From positions 1 through 49,029 of the forward strand of contig JARSSH010000062.1 in NCBI GenBank assembly GCA_029624815.1: a stretch of DNA of 49,029 bases, given 5' to 3'. The DNA is from Candidatus Competibacter sp. (lineage in GTDB: Bacteria > Pseudomonadota > Gammaproteobacteria > Competibacterales > Competibacteraceae). Below the pieces are notes generated by a model, which was not told the DNA's origin, did not search any database, and worked only from the letters and a program-made list of their open reading frames with translations. The position numbers were made by a program, and so were the translations under genes. Below are positions 1 through 9,983 of the stretch, piece by piece (position 1 is the stretch's first letter; every line of letters begins with the position of its first letter).

Positions 1-118
1 TCTTAATGAGACTCCAAGCTATCACAGTTCCACTAGACTTGTGGGTAAGAGCCAGTGCTCGCCGTTCCCGGTTTTCCGGGCTTAGCGTGTTCCAGTAGGT
101 TGCGGTTGTTTTCGTCAT
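1..118 (-). CDS. 5' fragment of an unrecognised gene leaving the left edge
   Basis: An open frame of 39 codons starts at ATG 118 on the minus strand and runs off the window. A GGAG ribosome binding site lies 6 nt before this ATG. A second in-frame ATG at 139 lacks such a site. The visible residues begin MTKTTATYWNTLSPENRERR and are hydrophilic, with no signal peptide. I do not recognise the family, and the fragment is too short to exclude a chance frame. It lies downstream of hcp in the same direction, so it could be co-transcribed with it, but the 210-nt gap makes that uncertain. Confidence 0.4.
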   Translation of the reverse strand, partial: MTKTTATYWNTLSPENRERRALALTHKSSGTVIAWSLIK

Positions 119-328
119 GTGTTGCTCCAGTGAAGTCATGCGCCACTAGCTGATGCGGTGTGCGTCAGGGAATGCCACGCGGGTGGCGGTGTAAAGAGCC
201 CCCGTAAGCGGTTGAGAGTCTCAATTGCCATATCTGGGCGCGTGGGGCGAGCCAATCATCTCGAATGTCCCGCCCTTCCTCGCGAATGTAGATTCCTGAA
301 AACCTTCTCGAAGATTCAGGTCTTTCGA

Positions 329-817
329 TCAGATTTTCTTGTTCGCCTTGACGTCCCAGCCCGACTTACCGGCTGATTTGGTCGCACCGCTCTTGGTGTC
401 TTGGGTGAAATATTCCTGGGTCATGTTGGTGAAGTTCAGCGACAGGTTTTCGACCGGCAGACCCTCACCGGACCCCCCGGTCTGATAGCTACTGACCATC
501 ACTTCCTTGAACTTGAATTCCAGGAATTTCTTCTGCCCACCGTCCTTGCCGGTCGGCTTGCGCATCACCAGGGTAGCCTCGGGGTAGTGGTGGCCCGAGC
601 AGCACGACAGCAGCAGTTCGGGCGAAGCGGCGCAGAAGTGCATGGTGAAGCTGAAATCGTTCAGGCTCACCTTGCTGGCGCCCAAGCCGATACCATGCCC
701 GGCGGTGCCCAATTGGCGAGCACCCCAAGACCAACTCAGCACTTCGATCCACTCCTTGTACTCGCTATCCGCGCACTCGCCCTTGACATCACCAATCTTC
801 AGGAATGCATCAGCCAT
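329..817 (-). CDS. hcp: Hcp-family type VI secretion tube protein
   Basis: The 162-residue protein has the usual length and shape of Hcp: an N-terminal MADAFLKIGDVKGE strand, the W-rich segment IEVLSWSWG near residue 25, and a C-terminal strand followed by a basic tail. Hcp hexamers stack into the inner tube of the type VI secretion system, and Hcp also serves as chaperone or carrier for small effectors; that is family knowledge. AGAGGA sits 7 nt before the ATG. No other T6SS structural gene (tssB, tssC, vgrG, clpV) is in the window, so this is an orphan or auxiliary hcp. It is preceded by a sigma-54 type promoter and an upstream element shared with the gene at 6777, which implies common control. 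The divergent neighbour is a sensor kinase gene. Confidence 0.9.
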   Translation of the reverse strand: MADAFLKIGDVKGECADSEYKEWIEVLSWSWGARQLGTAGHGIGLGASKVSLNDFSFTMHFCAASPELLLSCCSGHHYPEATLVMRKPTGKDGGQKKFLEFKFKEVMVSSYQTGGSGEGLPVENLSLNFTNMTQEYFTQDTKSGATKSAGKSGWDVKANKKI

Positions 818-936
818 CCTCGTATCCTCTATAAAGTCGCTTTGGAAATGGCAACGGGTTATTACCCAATCGCTTGTCGATGAGTTGCTGACAGTAATTG
901 ACTGGAAGTACCATCACAAATCATTCGCCCATATAT

Positions 937-954
937 AAGCAAGCACTTTGCCAA
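937..954 (-). promoter_or_regulatory. Sigma-54 (-24/-12) promoter of hcp
   Basis: Read on the minus strand the site is TTGGCAAAGTGCTTGCTT. The GG and GC dinucleotides are 12 nt apart, as in the RpoN consensus TGGCAC-N5-TTGC. The predicted start of transcription is near 927, giving a leader of about 110 nt before the hcp ATG. The same site, with one base different, lies before the gene at 6777. Control of hcp genes by sigma-54 is known in other T6SS-bearing bacteria. Confidence 0.8.
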
Positions 955-1066
955 ATCCAACAAGACAGCTTAACGTAAATCATAATCAACTGTTTATATT
1001 GAATTATTAATGAAAATTCTCATTTCTGATGACTGTATTGATGTGGGAATTGAAAGTCTGCACTCA

Positions 1067-1081
1067 CAAAATATTGGGAAA
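1067..1081 (-). promoter_or_regulatory. Candidate upstream activator site for hcp
   Basis: On the minus strand the site reads TTTCCCAATATTTTG, and its last base is 113 nt from the first base of the -24 element. The gene at 6777 has the same 15-mer with one mismatch, at exactly the same distance. A second half-like copy, CCCAATATAG, lies at 1088-1097. The position suits an enhancer site for a sigma-54 activator. The activator encoded at 8098-9882 is the natural candidate, but this is inference. Confidence 0.6.
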
Positions 1082-1359
1082 TACACACTATATTGGGATG
1101 TGCCGAAACAACCTTAAAAGTGCTTGATTTGATAACCGCGACGATTGTAGATGGATCATCCAATCCGCTATACCTCCTTAATAAGCAGCGCTCGGGTGGT
1201 TGATGAAGAGAAAAGGCTAACGCAATCCTTTCGCGATGCATTGAAGCCGGCAGCGACGGATTCCCCGCGGATAGGCTATATTTCCCTATTCCCGAGCGAG
1301 CTCGCAAGAGAGAGCCGTACCCATGACCACCTCCTCCACAACGGATTGACGCCCGCACC

Positions 1360-4300
1360 ATGCGCATCAAGTCCTATTGGCAAACCCTGGTCGGCAAGAC
1401 CCTGCTTAAAATCGCGATCGGCGTCACCCTGATCGTCGCCCTGGCCAGCGGGGTCAGCTACATGCTGATTTTCCGGGAAATCGAAGGACGTGCGCTCGAT
1501 CGGTTGCGCGAATACGCCATCCAGCGTGCCAAGTTTCACGAAGCGCATTTCGCGTTGGCACGCCAATTTCATCAGGTCATCAAGCAAGAGTTCCTACGAC
1601 GCTATCGGGAACCCTCTCCCGATTTCGAACGGCGTTTCGATCAACTGATGATGCGTTATCCCGATGGCGCCATCCGCAACCGGCCGGAATACGCCGACAT
1701 TGTTCGTTACTCGACCGGCTGGATTCACAAAGACGTGCACCCCGACCGAGAATTCAAACGACTATGGTTGCTGTTTTTCGATCTTTCCGAACAGTTTGCC
1801 AAGCTGACTACCACCCGGTTCGTCAACCTGTATTTCCTGCATCCCACCAAGTCCGCCAACATGGGTTACGACGACCCGGTACGCTCCAACTACGTGCAAT
1901 GGGCCGCCGATACTGTGGCGAACTGGGCGCTGAACGAGCAGGAATCCTTCCTCGCCGCCACGCCGGCCCGCAATCCGGGGCGCGAAACCGCTTGGGCCGG
2001 CCCGGAGTACGAACCCGCCTACCATCAATTGCTGGTGCCGGCGGTGACACCCATCGATCTCGACGGCGCTCACATCGCCACCGTCGCCAGCGACACCCTG
2101 CTCGACGACTTGGAGACCAGTATTCTGCACGCCGACATTCCGGGCGCTGTCCATACCGTGTTTCGGCACGATGGACGGTTGATCGTCGACCGAACCTACA
2201 AGGCCAAAATCGTCGAGCACGAGGGCGCCTACTTCATCGGCCAGACCGGCGATGCCCGCCTGCGCGCCCTCCTGGCGCTGGCTACCCACGCAACGGCTTT
2301 GCCGCGTTACGGCTACGATTCGGATGCCGACCAGTACTACGCCATCAGTCGGTTGCAGGGGCCGGGCTGGTATTTCGCTTCGACCCTGCCGGGCGGCGTG
2401 ATCCGGATGGAAGCGTTCAAAGCCGCGCAATGGGTGCTGTGGACCGGTTTCGTCTCGCTTGCCTTGGTGCTGGGCGTGTTGGCGATGTTGCTGGAACGGC
2501 AGATCGCCGCGCCGCTCCGCCAACTGCTGTTGGCCGTTCGGCAGATGGGCGAACGGCGAGTGCTGGCGCCGCTGGACACCGCACGCCGGGACGAGATCGG
2601 CCAACTCGCCGTCGCCTTCGCCGCCACCGCGCGGTCGGTGACGGAAGAAATCCACCGGCGCGACCAGGATCTCCAGCAGGAAAGCTCCGGCCGCATCCAA
2701 ATCTACGAAGCGCTACAGGCCAGCGAGATCCGTTATCGAGTCGTGGCGGAACAGACCGGCCATCTCGTGTACGATTACGATCTCGCCAGCGGCCGGATCG
2801 ACTGGGCCGGTCCCATCGCCCAAGTCACCGGCTACAACCCCGACGAGTTCGCGCGGGACGACATCCGGGGTTGGGAAGAGCGAATTCACCCCGAAGATCG
2901 CCCCCGGACCTTGCAAGCCTTGCGGCAAGCCCGTGCGACGCTGCGCAAATACCAAATCGAATATCGGTTTCGGCGCGCGAACGGCGGCTATGCGTACATG
3001 GAGGAAGAAGGCGTTTTTATGGCCGACTCCGCGGGTCGGGCCCACCGAATGCTCGGCACCATGAAGGACATCAGCGAGCGCAAGCGCGCCGAACAGGCGC
3101 TGCGCGAAGCCAAGGAAGAAGCGGACAAGGCCAATCGCGCCAAGAGCCAGTTTTTGGCCGACATCAGCCACGAGTTGCGCACGCCCCTGAACGCTATCCT
3201 GGGTTACGCCCAGATCCTGTTGCGCGACGCCGCGCTACCCGACAAGGCCTGCAACGGCGTCACCATCATTCAGCAATCCGGCGATCATCTGCTGGGCCTG
3301 ATCAACGACATTCTGGATCTAGCCAAGATCGAGTCGGACAAGTTGGAAGTCGATGTTCGACCGTTCGACCTGCGGCATTTCCTGCAAGGCATCGCGGGGG
3401 CCTTCACGGTCCGGGCCAAACAGAAGGATCTGGATTTCCACATGAACGCCGATCCCCAACTGCCGATTCAGGTACGGGGCGACGAACGGAAACTGCGGCA
3501 AATCCTCTTCAACCTGATCGGCAACGCCATCAAGTTTACCGACGCGGGCGAGGTCGTGTTCGCCATCGACCGGGACGCAGAACAAATTCGCTTCGCCGTG
3601 ACCGATACCGGTTGTGGCATCCGAACCGAGGAGATGGGGCAGTTGTTTCAACCGTTCCAGCGAGTGGGCGACCGCAATCGAGCCATCGAAGGCGCCGGCC
3701 TGGGTCTGGTCATCAGCCGCCGACTGGTCGAGTTGCTCGGTGGCGCGCTGCACGTCGAAAGCGTCTTCGGCCAGGGGAGCCAGTTTTGGTTCGAACTGTC
3801 CTTGCCGGCGGTCGATGTACCGGAACGTGCGCCAAACGCGCCGGTCGCGCCGGTCATCGGCTATCGCGGACCGCGCCGCCGGGTGCTGGTCGCCGACGAC
3901 AAGCGCGAGAATCGCGCCGTGCTGGTCGACATGCTGGCGCCGCTCGGCTTCAGGATCGCCGAGGCTGGCAACGGCCAGGAGGCGCTGGACGTGGCGGCCC
4001 GATTCCAACCGGACGTGGTGCTGATGGACATGCGGATGCCGGTGCTGGACGGGCTGGAGGCCACCCGCCGGCTGCGCCAGTCCGAGGCGTTGCGCGACGT
4101 GATCGTAATCGCCGTATCCGCCAGCGCTTACGGCCATCACCGCGAGCAATATCTGGCTGCCGGCGCCGACGATTTCCTGTCCAAGCCGTTCCGGCAGGAG
4201 GAGTTGTTGGAGTTGCTGCGCGTTCGACTGGGCCTGGAACTGGTTTGCGCCAGCAACGCCGCCGGTTCGCCGGCATCCGATAACGCGCCAGACGGAGAAA

Positions 4301-4506
4301 TCGTCGCTCCGCCCGGCACCGAACTGGCGATTTTGCGGGAGTTGGCCCAGCGCGGCGATCTCCGCAATCTGTTGGCGCAGGTCGAGCGGTTGGAGCGCGC
4401 CGACGGGCGTTACGCGCCTTTCGCGGCGCGGTTGCGCGGTCTGGCCGAGCGTTTTCAGCTCAAGAAAATCAACGAACTGCTAGCTGGCGCGAGTTCGTCG
4501 TCATGA
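1360..4506 (+). CDS. Membrane hybrid sensor histidine kinase (sensor-HAMP-PAS-HisKA-HATPase-REC)
   Basis: This 1048-residue hybrid kinase has a first membrane helix at about 13-38, a large periplasmic sensor region, and a second helix at about 358-381. HAMP, a PAS domain (about 450-575) and HisKA follow, with phosphoacceptor His604 in ISHELRTPLN. The ATPase domain carries an N-box (NAIKFTD, about 722) and G-boxes DTGCGI and GAGLGLVIS. A receiver domain has Asp890 in LMDMRMP and Lys942 in SKPF. A tail of about 60 residues resembles the end of the next protein. Its stop overlaps the next start by 4 nt (ATGA), so the two kinases are translationally coupled. It is transcribed divergently from hcp. 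The signal sensed is unknown. The partner regulator may be the NtrC-like protein at 8098-9882 because of proximity; that is inference. No clear ribosome binding site precedes the ATG. Confidence 0.92.
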   Translation: MRIKSYWQTLVGKTLLKIAIGVTLIVALASGVSYMLIFREIEGRALDRLREYAIQRAKFHEAHFALARQFHQVIKQEFLRRYREPSPDFERRFDQLMMRYPDGAIRNRPEYADIVRYSTGWIHKDVHPDREFKRLWLLFFDLSEQFAKLTTTRFVNLYFLHPTKSANMGYDDPVRSNYVQWAADTVANWALNEQESFLAATPARNPGRETAWAGPEYEPAYHQLLVPAVTPIDLDGAHIATVASDTLLDDLETSILHADIPGAVHTVFRHDGRLIVDRTYKAKIVEHEGAYFIGQTGDARLRALLALATHATALPRYGYDSDADQYYAISRLQGPGWYFASTLPGGVIRMEAFKAAQWVLWTGFVSLALVLGVLAMLLERQIAAPLRQLLLAVRQMGERRVLAPLDTARRDEIGQLAVAFAATARSVTEEIHRRDQDLQQESSGRIQIYEALQASEIRYRVVAEQTGHLVYDYDLASGRIDWAGPIAQVTGYNPDEFARDDIRGWEERIHPEDRPRTLQALRQARATLRKYQIEYRFRRANGGYAYMEEEGVFMADSAGRAHRMLGTMKDISERKRAEQALREAKEEADKANRAKSQFLADISHELRTPLNAILGYAQILLRDAALPDKACNGVTIIQQSGDHLLGLINDILDLAKIESDKLEVDVRPFDLRHFLQGIAGAFTVRAKQKDLDFHMNADPQLPIQVRGDERKLRQILFNLIGNAIKFTDAGEVVFAIDRDAEQIRFAVTDTGCGIRTEEMGQLFQPFQRVGDRNRAIEGAGLGLVISRRLVELLGGALHVESVFGQGSQFWFELSLPAVDVPERAPNAPVAPVIGYRGPRRRVLVADDKRENRAVLVDMLAPLGFRIAEAGNGQEALDVAARFQPDVVLMDMRMPVLDGLEATRRLRQSEALRDVIVIAVSASAYGHHREQYLAAGADDFLSKPFRQEELLELLRVRLGLELVCASNAAGSPASDNAPDGEIVAPPGTELAILRELAQRGDLRNLLAQVERLERADGRYAPFAARLRGLAERFQLKKINELLAGASSSS

Positions 4507-6467
4507 ACGAATCCACGACTCGGCGAGATCGTTTGGCACGGCATTACAACCGGCTGATCGCTTGGAGCGCGGTGCCGCTGACCCTCATCATCGCCGCGCT
4601 GGCCGCGCAACAATTCTTTAAGCAGCGGGAAACCGAACTCGGCCGACTGCACAATATCGCCATCGAGCAGCGTGTGATGTTGAACGCCCTGGTCAGAATC
4701 GCCAACCTGCACGTCGGCGCCATGCGGCGCCAGGCCGAGGATTATCTCGCAACCGCTCCCGAGCGCCATCCGAGCGAATGGCGTGCCTGGTTGGCGCCGA
4801 GCCAGATCGAAGTGGAGAGTGGCGTCATCGCGAGCCTCAGCCTCAATCCCGCGCAACAGACTTCCTTCAAGGACTTGACCGGCACCATCATGGGCCGGGT
4901 CGAACTTTTGCGGGGAGCCGACGAGCGATGGACCGAACTGGACATGGCGTTTTCCCTGTTCCCTCTCCAGCGCTCGGCTCATGCGGCTACCCCTTTCTTG
5001 CGCTGGAGTTATTACTTTTCCGGGAAGGAAGATTTCGTCACGGCCTTTCCCTGGCAGGACAACACCGTGAACGTCAAATCCGCGAATGCCGCCACGATGG
5101 AGGGCGTGCTCGCGTACTGGTTCGGGTTTGACGTGTATCGGCTGGCGACCCCGGAACGCAATCCGGACGGACGCGGCTATTGGACGGAAGCCTACCTGGA
5201 TACCGCCGGCGCTGGTTTGATGGTCTCGCACGCCGCGCCGGTGTACTGGCAAGGCCGCTACATGGGCATGGTGGGAACCGACGTGTTGCTGGGTTTTCTC
5301 ACCGATCTGTTGCAAGCCTTCACCGAACGCTGGGGGCCGGTCTGGATCGTCAACGAAACCGGCCAGGTGCTGGCCGATCCCGATCACCCTTACACCGCCG
5401 CCGACCAACGGGTCAGGACTCTGGCGGACGTCCTGCCCGAATCGTTGCGATCCGTGCCCGTCGACCAGTTGTTGCAACCCTCCGACGAGTTTCGGCGCAT
5501 CGCCGACCAATACGTTCACGCGCAGCGCATCAAGTCGGCGCCTTGGTATCTCTTGCACGCCATCCCGTCCACCGCGATTGCTACCCGTCTGCTGCCGCGC
5601 CTTTATCCCGCCCTGATCGTGCTGGCCGGTCTGGCTCTGACACTGGTTGCCATCCACGCTCTGCTGCGCTGGCGCTTTATCAAACCGGCTCTGGCGCTGG
5701 TCGATTATCTGCGCGACGAAGCGGCTGGCCACCCGCCCGCGCCGCCCGCCGTTCCCGCGCTGTGGCAACCCTGGTTCGATGTGGTCACGACCACTTTTCG
5801 GGACAATCGCGACCATTTGCGCACCATCGAGAACCTCAACGCCGACCTCGAACGCCGGGTCGAGGAGCGGACCGAACAGTTGGAAACCGCTAACCAGGAA
5901 CTGCGCCTGGAAATGGAGGTGCGTCAGCGCGTTCAGGACGCGCTGCACGCAGCCAAGGTGGAAGTGGAACTGGCCAATCGGGTCAAGAGCGCGTTCATGG
6001 CGAACATGAGCCACGAGTTGCGCACCCCGCTCAATAGCATTCTGGGCTACGCGCAAATCCTGTTGCGCAACCCCGGCCTGACCGCCAAACAGCGGGCGGG
6101 TCTTGAAACCGTCCGCGAGTCCGGCGAGCATCTGTCGGCTCTGATCAGCGAGTTGCTCGATCTTTCCAAGCTCGAAGCGCCGGACGTGGAAGCGTTCGTG
6201 GCGCGGCGCACGGCTCGGGCAGCGGCGGACGACACGGCGTCGGCTTTCGCTCTGAATCAATGCTTTTTGCCGCCCGCCTCGAAAATCGCCGCGCTGCGAG
6301 AACTGGCCCAGCGCGGCGACCTCAAGAACCTGCTGGCTCAGGCCGATGAGCTGGAGCAGTGCGACCCCGATTACCGGCCGTTCCTGGAGGAACTCCGCGT
6401 TCTGGCCAAGTCTTTCCAAGTCAACCAAATCGTGCGGCTGCTGAGCGATCCACGAATCCGGCCTTGA
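4503..6467 (+). CDS. Sensor kinase-like protein with HisKA but no ATPase domain
   Basis: The protein (654 residues) has an N-terminal membrane helix (about 20-40), a periplasmic Cache-like region, a second helix (about 365-390), a coiled coil (about 435-490) and a HisKA domain with phosphoacceptor His504 in MSHELRTPLN. The usual ATPase domain with N and G boxes is absent. About 30 residues after the HisKA dimerisation helices the sequence goes directly into a tail of about 60 residues that resembles the tail of the upstream hybrid kinase. The protein cannot bind ATP like a normal kinase. It may dimerise with, or be phosphorylated by, the upstream enzyme, whose stop codon it overlaps. The frame is open from end to end, so this is not simple decay, although an old internal deletion of ATPase and receiver domains from a duplicate of the upstream type is plausible. 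Confidence 0.85.
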   Translation: MNESTTRRDRLARHYNRLIAWSAVPLTLIIAALAAQQFFKQRETELGRLHNIAIEQRVMLNALVRIANLHVGAMRRQAEDYLATAPERHPSEWRAWLAPSQIEVESGVIASLSLNPAQQTSFKDLTGTIMGRVELLRGADERWTELDMAFSLFPLQRSAHAATPFLRWSYYFSGKEDFVTAFPWQDNTVNVKSANAATMEGVLAYWFGFDVYRLATPERNPDGRGYWTEAYLDTAGAGLMVSHAAPVYWQGRYMGMVGTDVLLGFLTDLLQAFTERWGPVWIVNETGQVLADPDHPYTAADQRVRTLADVLPESLRSVPVDQLLQPSDEFRRIADQYVHAQRIKSAPWYLLHAIPSTAIATRLLPRLYPALIVLAGLALTLVAIHALLRWRFIKPALALVDYLRDEAAGHPPAPPAVPALWQPWFDVVTTTFRDNRDHLRTIENLNADLERRVEERTEQLETANQELRLEMEVRQRVQDALHAAKVEVELANRVKSAFMANMSHELRTPLNSILGYAQILLRNPGLTAKQRAGLETVRESGEHLSALISELLDLSKLEAPDVEAFVARRTARAAADDTASAFALNQCFLPPASKIAALRELAQRGDLKNLLAQADELEQCDPDYRPFLEELRVLAKSFQVNQIVRLLSDPRIRP

Positions 6468-6483
6468 CCGGCGATCTGCAACG

Positions 6484-6506
6484 CTCGAACCGAATGCCGG
6501 TTTGAG
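6484..6506 (+). terminator. Possible hairpin terminator after the kinase pair
   Basis: CTCGAACCG and CGGTTTGAG can pair across a 5-nt loop, with one G-T pair. No T-run follows, so intrinsic termination is doubtful. The position, directly after the kinase operon and before an AT-rich gene with its own promoter, makes a transcription boundary reasonable. Confidence 0.3.
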
Positions 6507-6564
6507 TGGCTCGTCTACCGTCCTTCAGATACGCAAATCCCCTTTTCAGCCTATCCGAGAGACT

Positions 6565-6597
6565 CCCAACAAATTGGGCTTTTCCCAATATGTTGGG
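6565..6597 (+). promoter_or_regulatory. Inverted repeat containing the candidate activator site of the 6777 gene
   Basis: CCCAACAAATTGGG and CCCAATATGTTGGG are inverted repeats matching at 13 of 14 bases, separated by CTTTT. Each arm is itself dyad-like. The 15-mer TTTCCCAATATGTTG at 6581-6595 matches the element before hcp and ends exactly 113 nt before the -24 box. Between this element and the promoter both upstream regions are AT-rich and share stretches such as AATATAAA and GATTTA, which would suit a bendable linker. Confidence 0.6.
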
Positions 6598-6707
6598 AAA
6601 GGCGGTTTGCGTTTCCCAAGCTAGCTTCGGTTTTTGCAGCGGTATTTTTAATAAATAAATTAATATAAAACAATTGCCTGTGATTTAACTGGGTTGTTTT
6701 TGCAGAT

Positions 6708-6725
6708 TTGGCAAAATGCTTGCTT
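6708..6725 (+). promoter_or_regulatory. Sigma-54 (-24/-12) promoter of the OmpA-like gene
   Basis: TTGGCAAAATGCTTGCTT has GG and GC 12 nt apart and differs from the hcp promoter by one base. The match extends outside the core (GATTTGGCAAARTGCTTGCTTAT). The predicted start of transcription is near 6735, about 42 nt before the preferred start codon. Confidence 0.82.
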
Positions 6726-6776
6726 ATGTTAGCAATATGGTCCAATCACTAATCAATTGAATCGGAGGAAATGACA

Positions 6777-7841
6777 ATGCGACTCGTCGACCCGTTTGGA
6801 GTTAATCGCAAATCAAATAATGAAAGTTATATCGATATTAATGCCAAAGTGCAAATATTCGAAGGTGGTGGAGGACCTCCTCGAACTCATATTTTTACAG
6901 ATAAAAAAATTGGAGGTTATCAACAACCTAGTTTTATCCCTTTAGTAGTCGAAGTTCAATGGGGAAAAACTGACAGAATAAGAATAGAAATTGAAACTAT
7001 ATACAACTTTAAGCATGACACATTTTTTTCTTCCACCAAAAAGCTTAAAGGTAATGGATCTGGACGCCTGCATTGGTTCGAAGAGTGGACCATCACATAT
7101 CCAGAAGAAGGATTGCTGGTCGACCATCTAAAAAGTAGATCCGGTACTGGCATAATACAGCATAAAGGAGAGCTAGCAATTGCGGCTTCTTACAACAAAA
7201 GTCAATCCCCCCAAGGAATTACAGGTCCATTCATAGCGATTGATGCTGAGTTGGCAATAACCAAGCCTGAAAAAAGTGGCCAACCAGTTGCAATTGACGG
7301 AAACCTCGGTCCCATTAATATTTCTTCAGAAATTGAAATAGGAGGCAGTCCCAGTGAATCTGGATCCGTCAGTTACGAGCTTAAAGCTTTCCTCTCGGTC
7401 GTAGGTCGACCTAAAACCGAGTCCGCTCCCAAACCTTTGGAAGTTCCCGAGGATTTACTGACTCATAACGTGTACTTTGAAGAGGAAAATCAGAAACACC
7501 TAAGCCACCTAGAGTCGAGGCGGTTGGAAGATCAGTGGACCAAGCCACTATTTCGTCAGTCTCCCAAACTGTATAACGCAATCAAGAGTGGCAAATGTCA
7601 AATTTGGCTCTCGGGTTACACGAGCACGACCGGAAAGGAAGCGAATAACAAGAATCTGAGCAAGGATCGAATTACTTCGGTGGAGGAAGCACTCAAAACC
7701 GATTTATTTAAAAGCAAAAACGTCAAATTTGTTCGATTGCCTCAAGGAGAAAAAAGCTCTACCCAGAAGGGAGCCGTTGCGAGGGAAAGGAGAGTTGAGA
7801 TACAAATCCAGCAATGGGAAGCCATAATGGCTATGGTGTAA
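6777..7841 (+). CDS. Leaderless protein with degenerate OmpA-like C-terminal domain, candidate T6SS-linked cargo
   Basis: GGAGG at 6764-6768 is 8 nt from the ATG at 6777 but only 2 nt from the ATG at 6771, so I prefer 6777 (354 residues). There is no signal peptide or membrane segment. The N-terminal 250 residues are beta-rich and unrecognised. Residues about 255-348 resemble the OmpA-like peptidoglycan-binding fold: a glycine-tyrosine-threonine turn (LSGYTSTTG), LSKDRITSV, and a closing RERRVEIQI. The aspartate normally found in the TD turn is a serine here, so peptidoglycan binding is not assured. Base composition is much more AT-rich than the kinase genes, a sign of transfer. It shares promoter and upstream element with hcp, so a role with Hcp (effector or accessory protein) is likely but unproven. 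Confidence 0.8.
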   Translation: MRLVDPFGVNRKSNNESYIDINAKVQIFEGGGGPPRTHIFTDKKIGGYQQPSFIPLVVEVQWGKTDRIRIEIETIYNFKHDTFFSSTKKLKGNGSGRLHWFEEWTITYPEEGLLVDHLKSRSGTGIIQHKGELAIAASYNKSQSPQGITGPFIAIDAELAITKPEKSGQPVAIDGNLGPINISSEIEIGGSPSESGSVSYELKAFLSVVGRPKTESAPKPLEVPEDLLTHNVYFEEENQKHLSHLESRRLEDQWTKPLFRQSPKLYNAIKSGKCQIWLSGYTSTTGKEANNKNLSKDRITSVEEALKTDLFKSKNVKFVRLPQGEKSSTQKGAVARERRVEIQIQQWEAIMAMV

Positions 7842-7854
7842 TCGCTTGTCTTTT

Positions 7855-7940
7855 GAGCCGCCGCGCCTCCAGCGTGGTCGGTTTCAAGTGGAACAAGCGC
7901 ACCGCAACTCCCGACCGTTGACCGGTCAACCAAATAGCTA
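7855..7940 (-). pseudogene. Remnant of a Fis-type helix-turn-helix coding end
   Basis: On the minus strand one frame reads WLTGQRSG...VRLFHLKPTTLEARRLK. This matches the C-terminus of the adjacent activator, which reads ITGWRVSG...ARLLGLKATTLEARMKKL. Nucleotide similarity is visible as well (CGCGCCTCCAGCGTGGTCG is shared). No complete gene surrounds it. I read it as the decayed end of a duplicated sigma-54 activator, or a small tandem duplication. The rest of 7842-8097 holds nothing else I can identify. Confidence 0.55.
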
Positions 7941-8097
7941 TGCCATGCGTAGTCCCCGTTTACCGGGCCGTTCGCAGCGTTACCACGCGCTCCGGCCCGG
8001 TCTTTTTCTGGCCGCCGGTTTGATCGATCTCGCTTTCGGAGCCGCTTTCGCGGTCGCTTATCGCGCAACGCGAAGCGGATAACCCAAAGTCCCGCTT

Positions 8098-9882
<1,785 letters not shown>

Positions 9883-9983
9883 TGTTCAAAGGTATCCTGG
9901 CTGGGGTTGGTTCTATGAGTCGACCACAACTCATTGAGGAGAGCCAACCATATTGCCGCCTAGACTCGGCCGGTCAATTCGGC

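Noticed and set aside
158-376. 72-codon plus-strand frame beside hcp
   Set aside because: No ribosome binding site and no protein-like character; it overlaps the 3' end of hcp.
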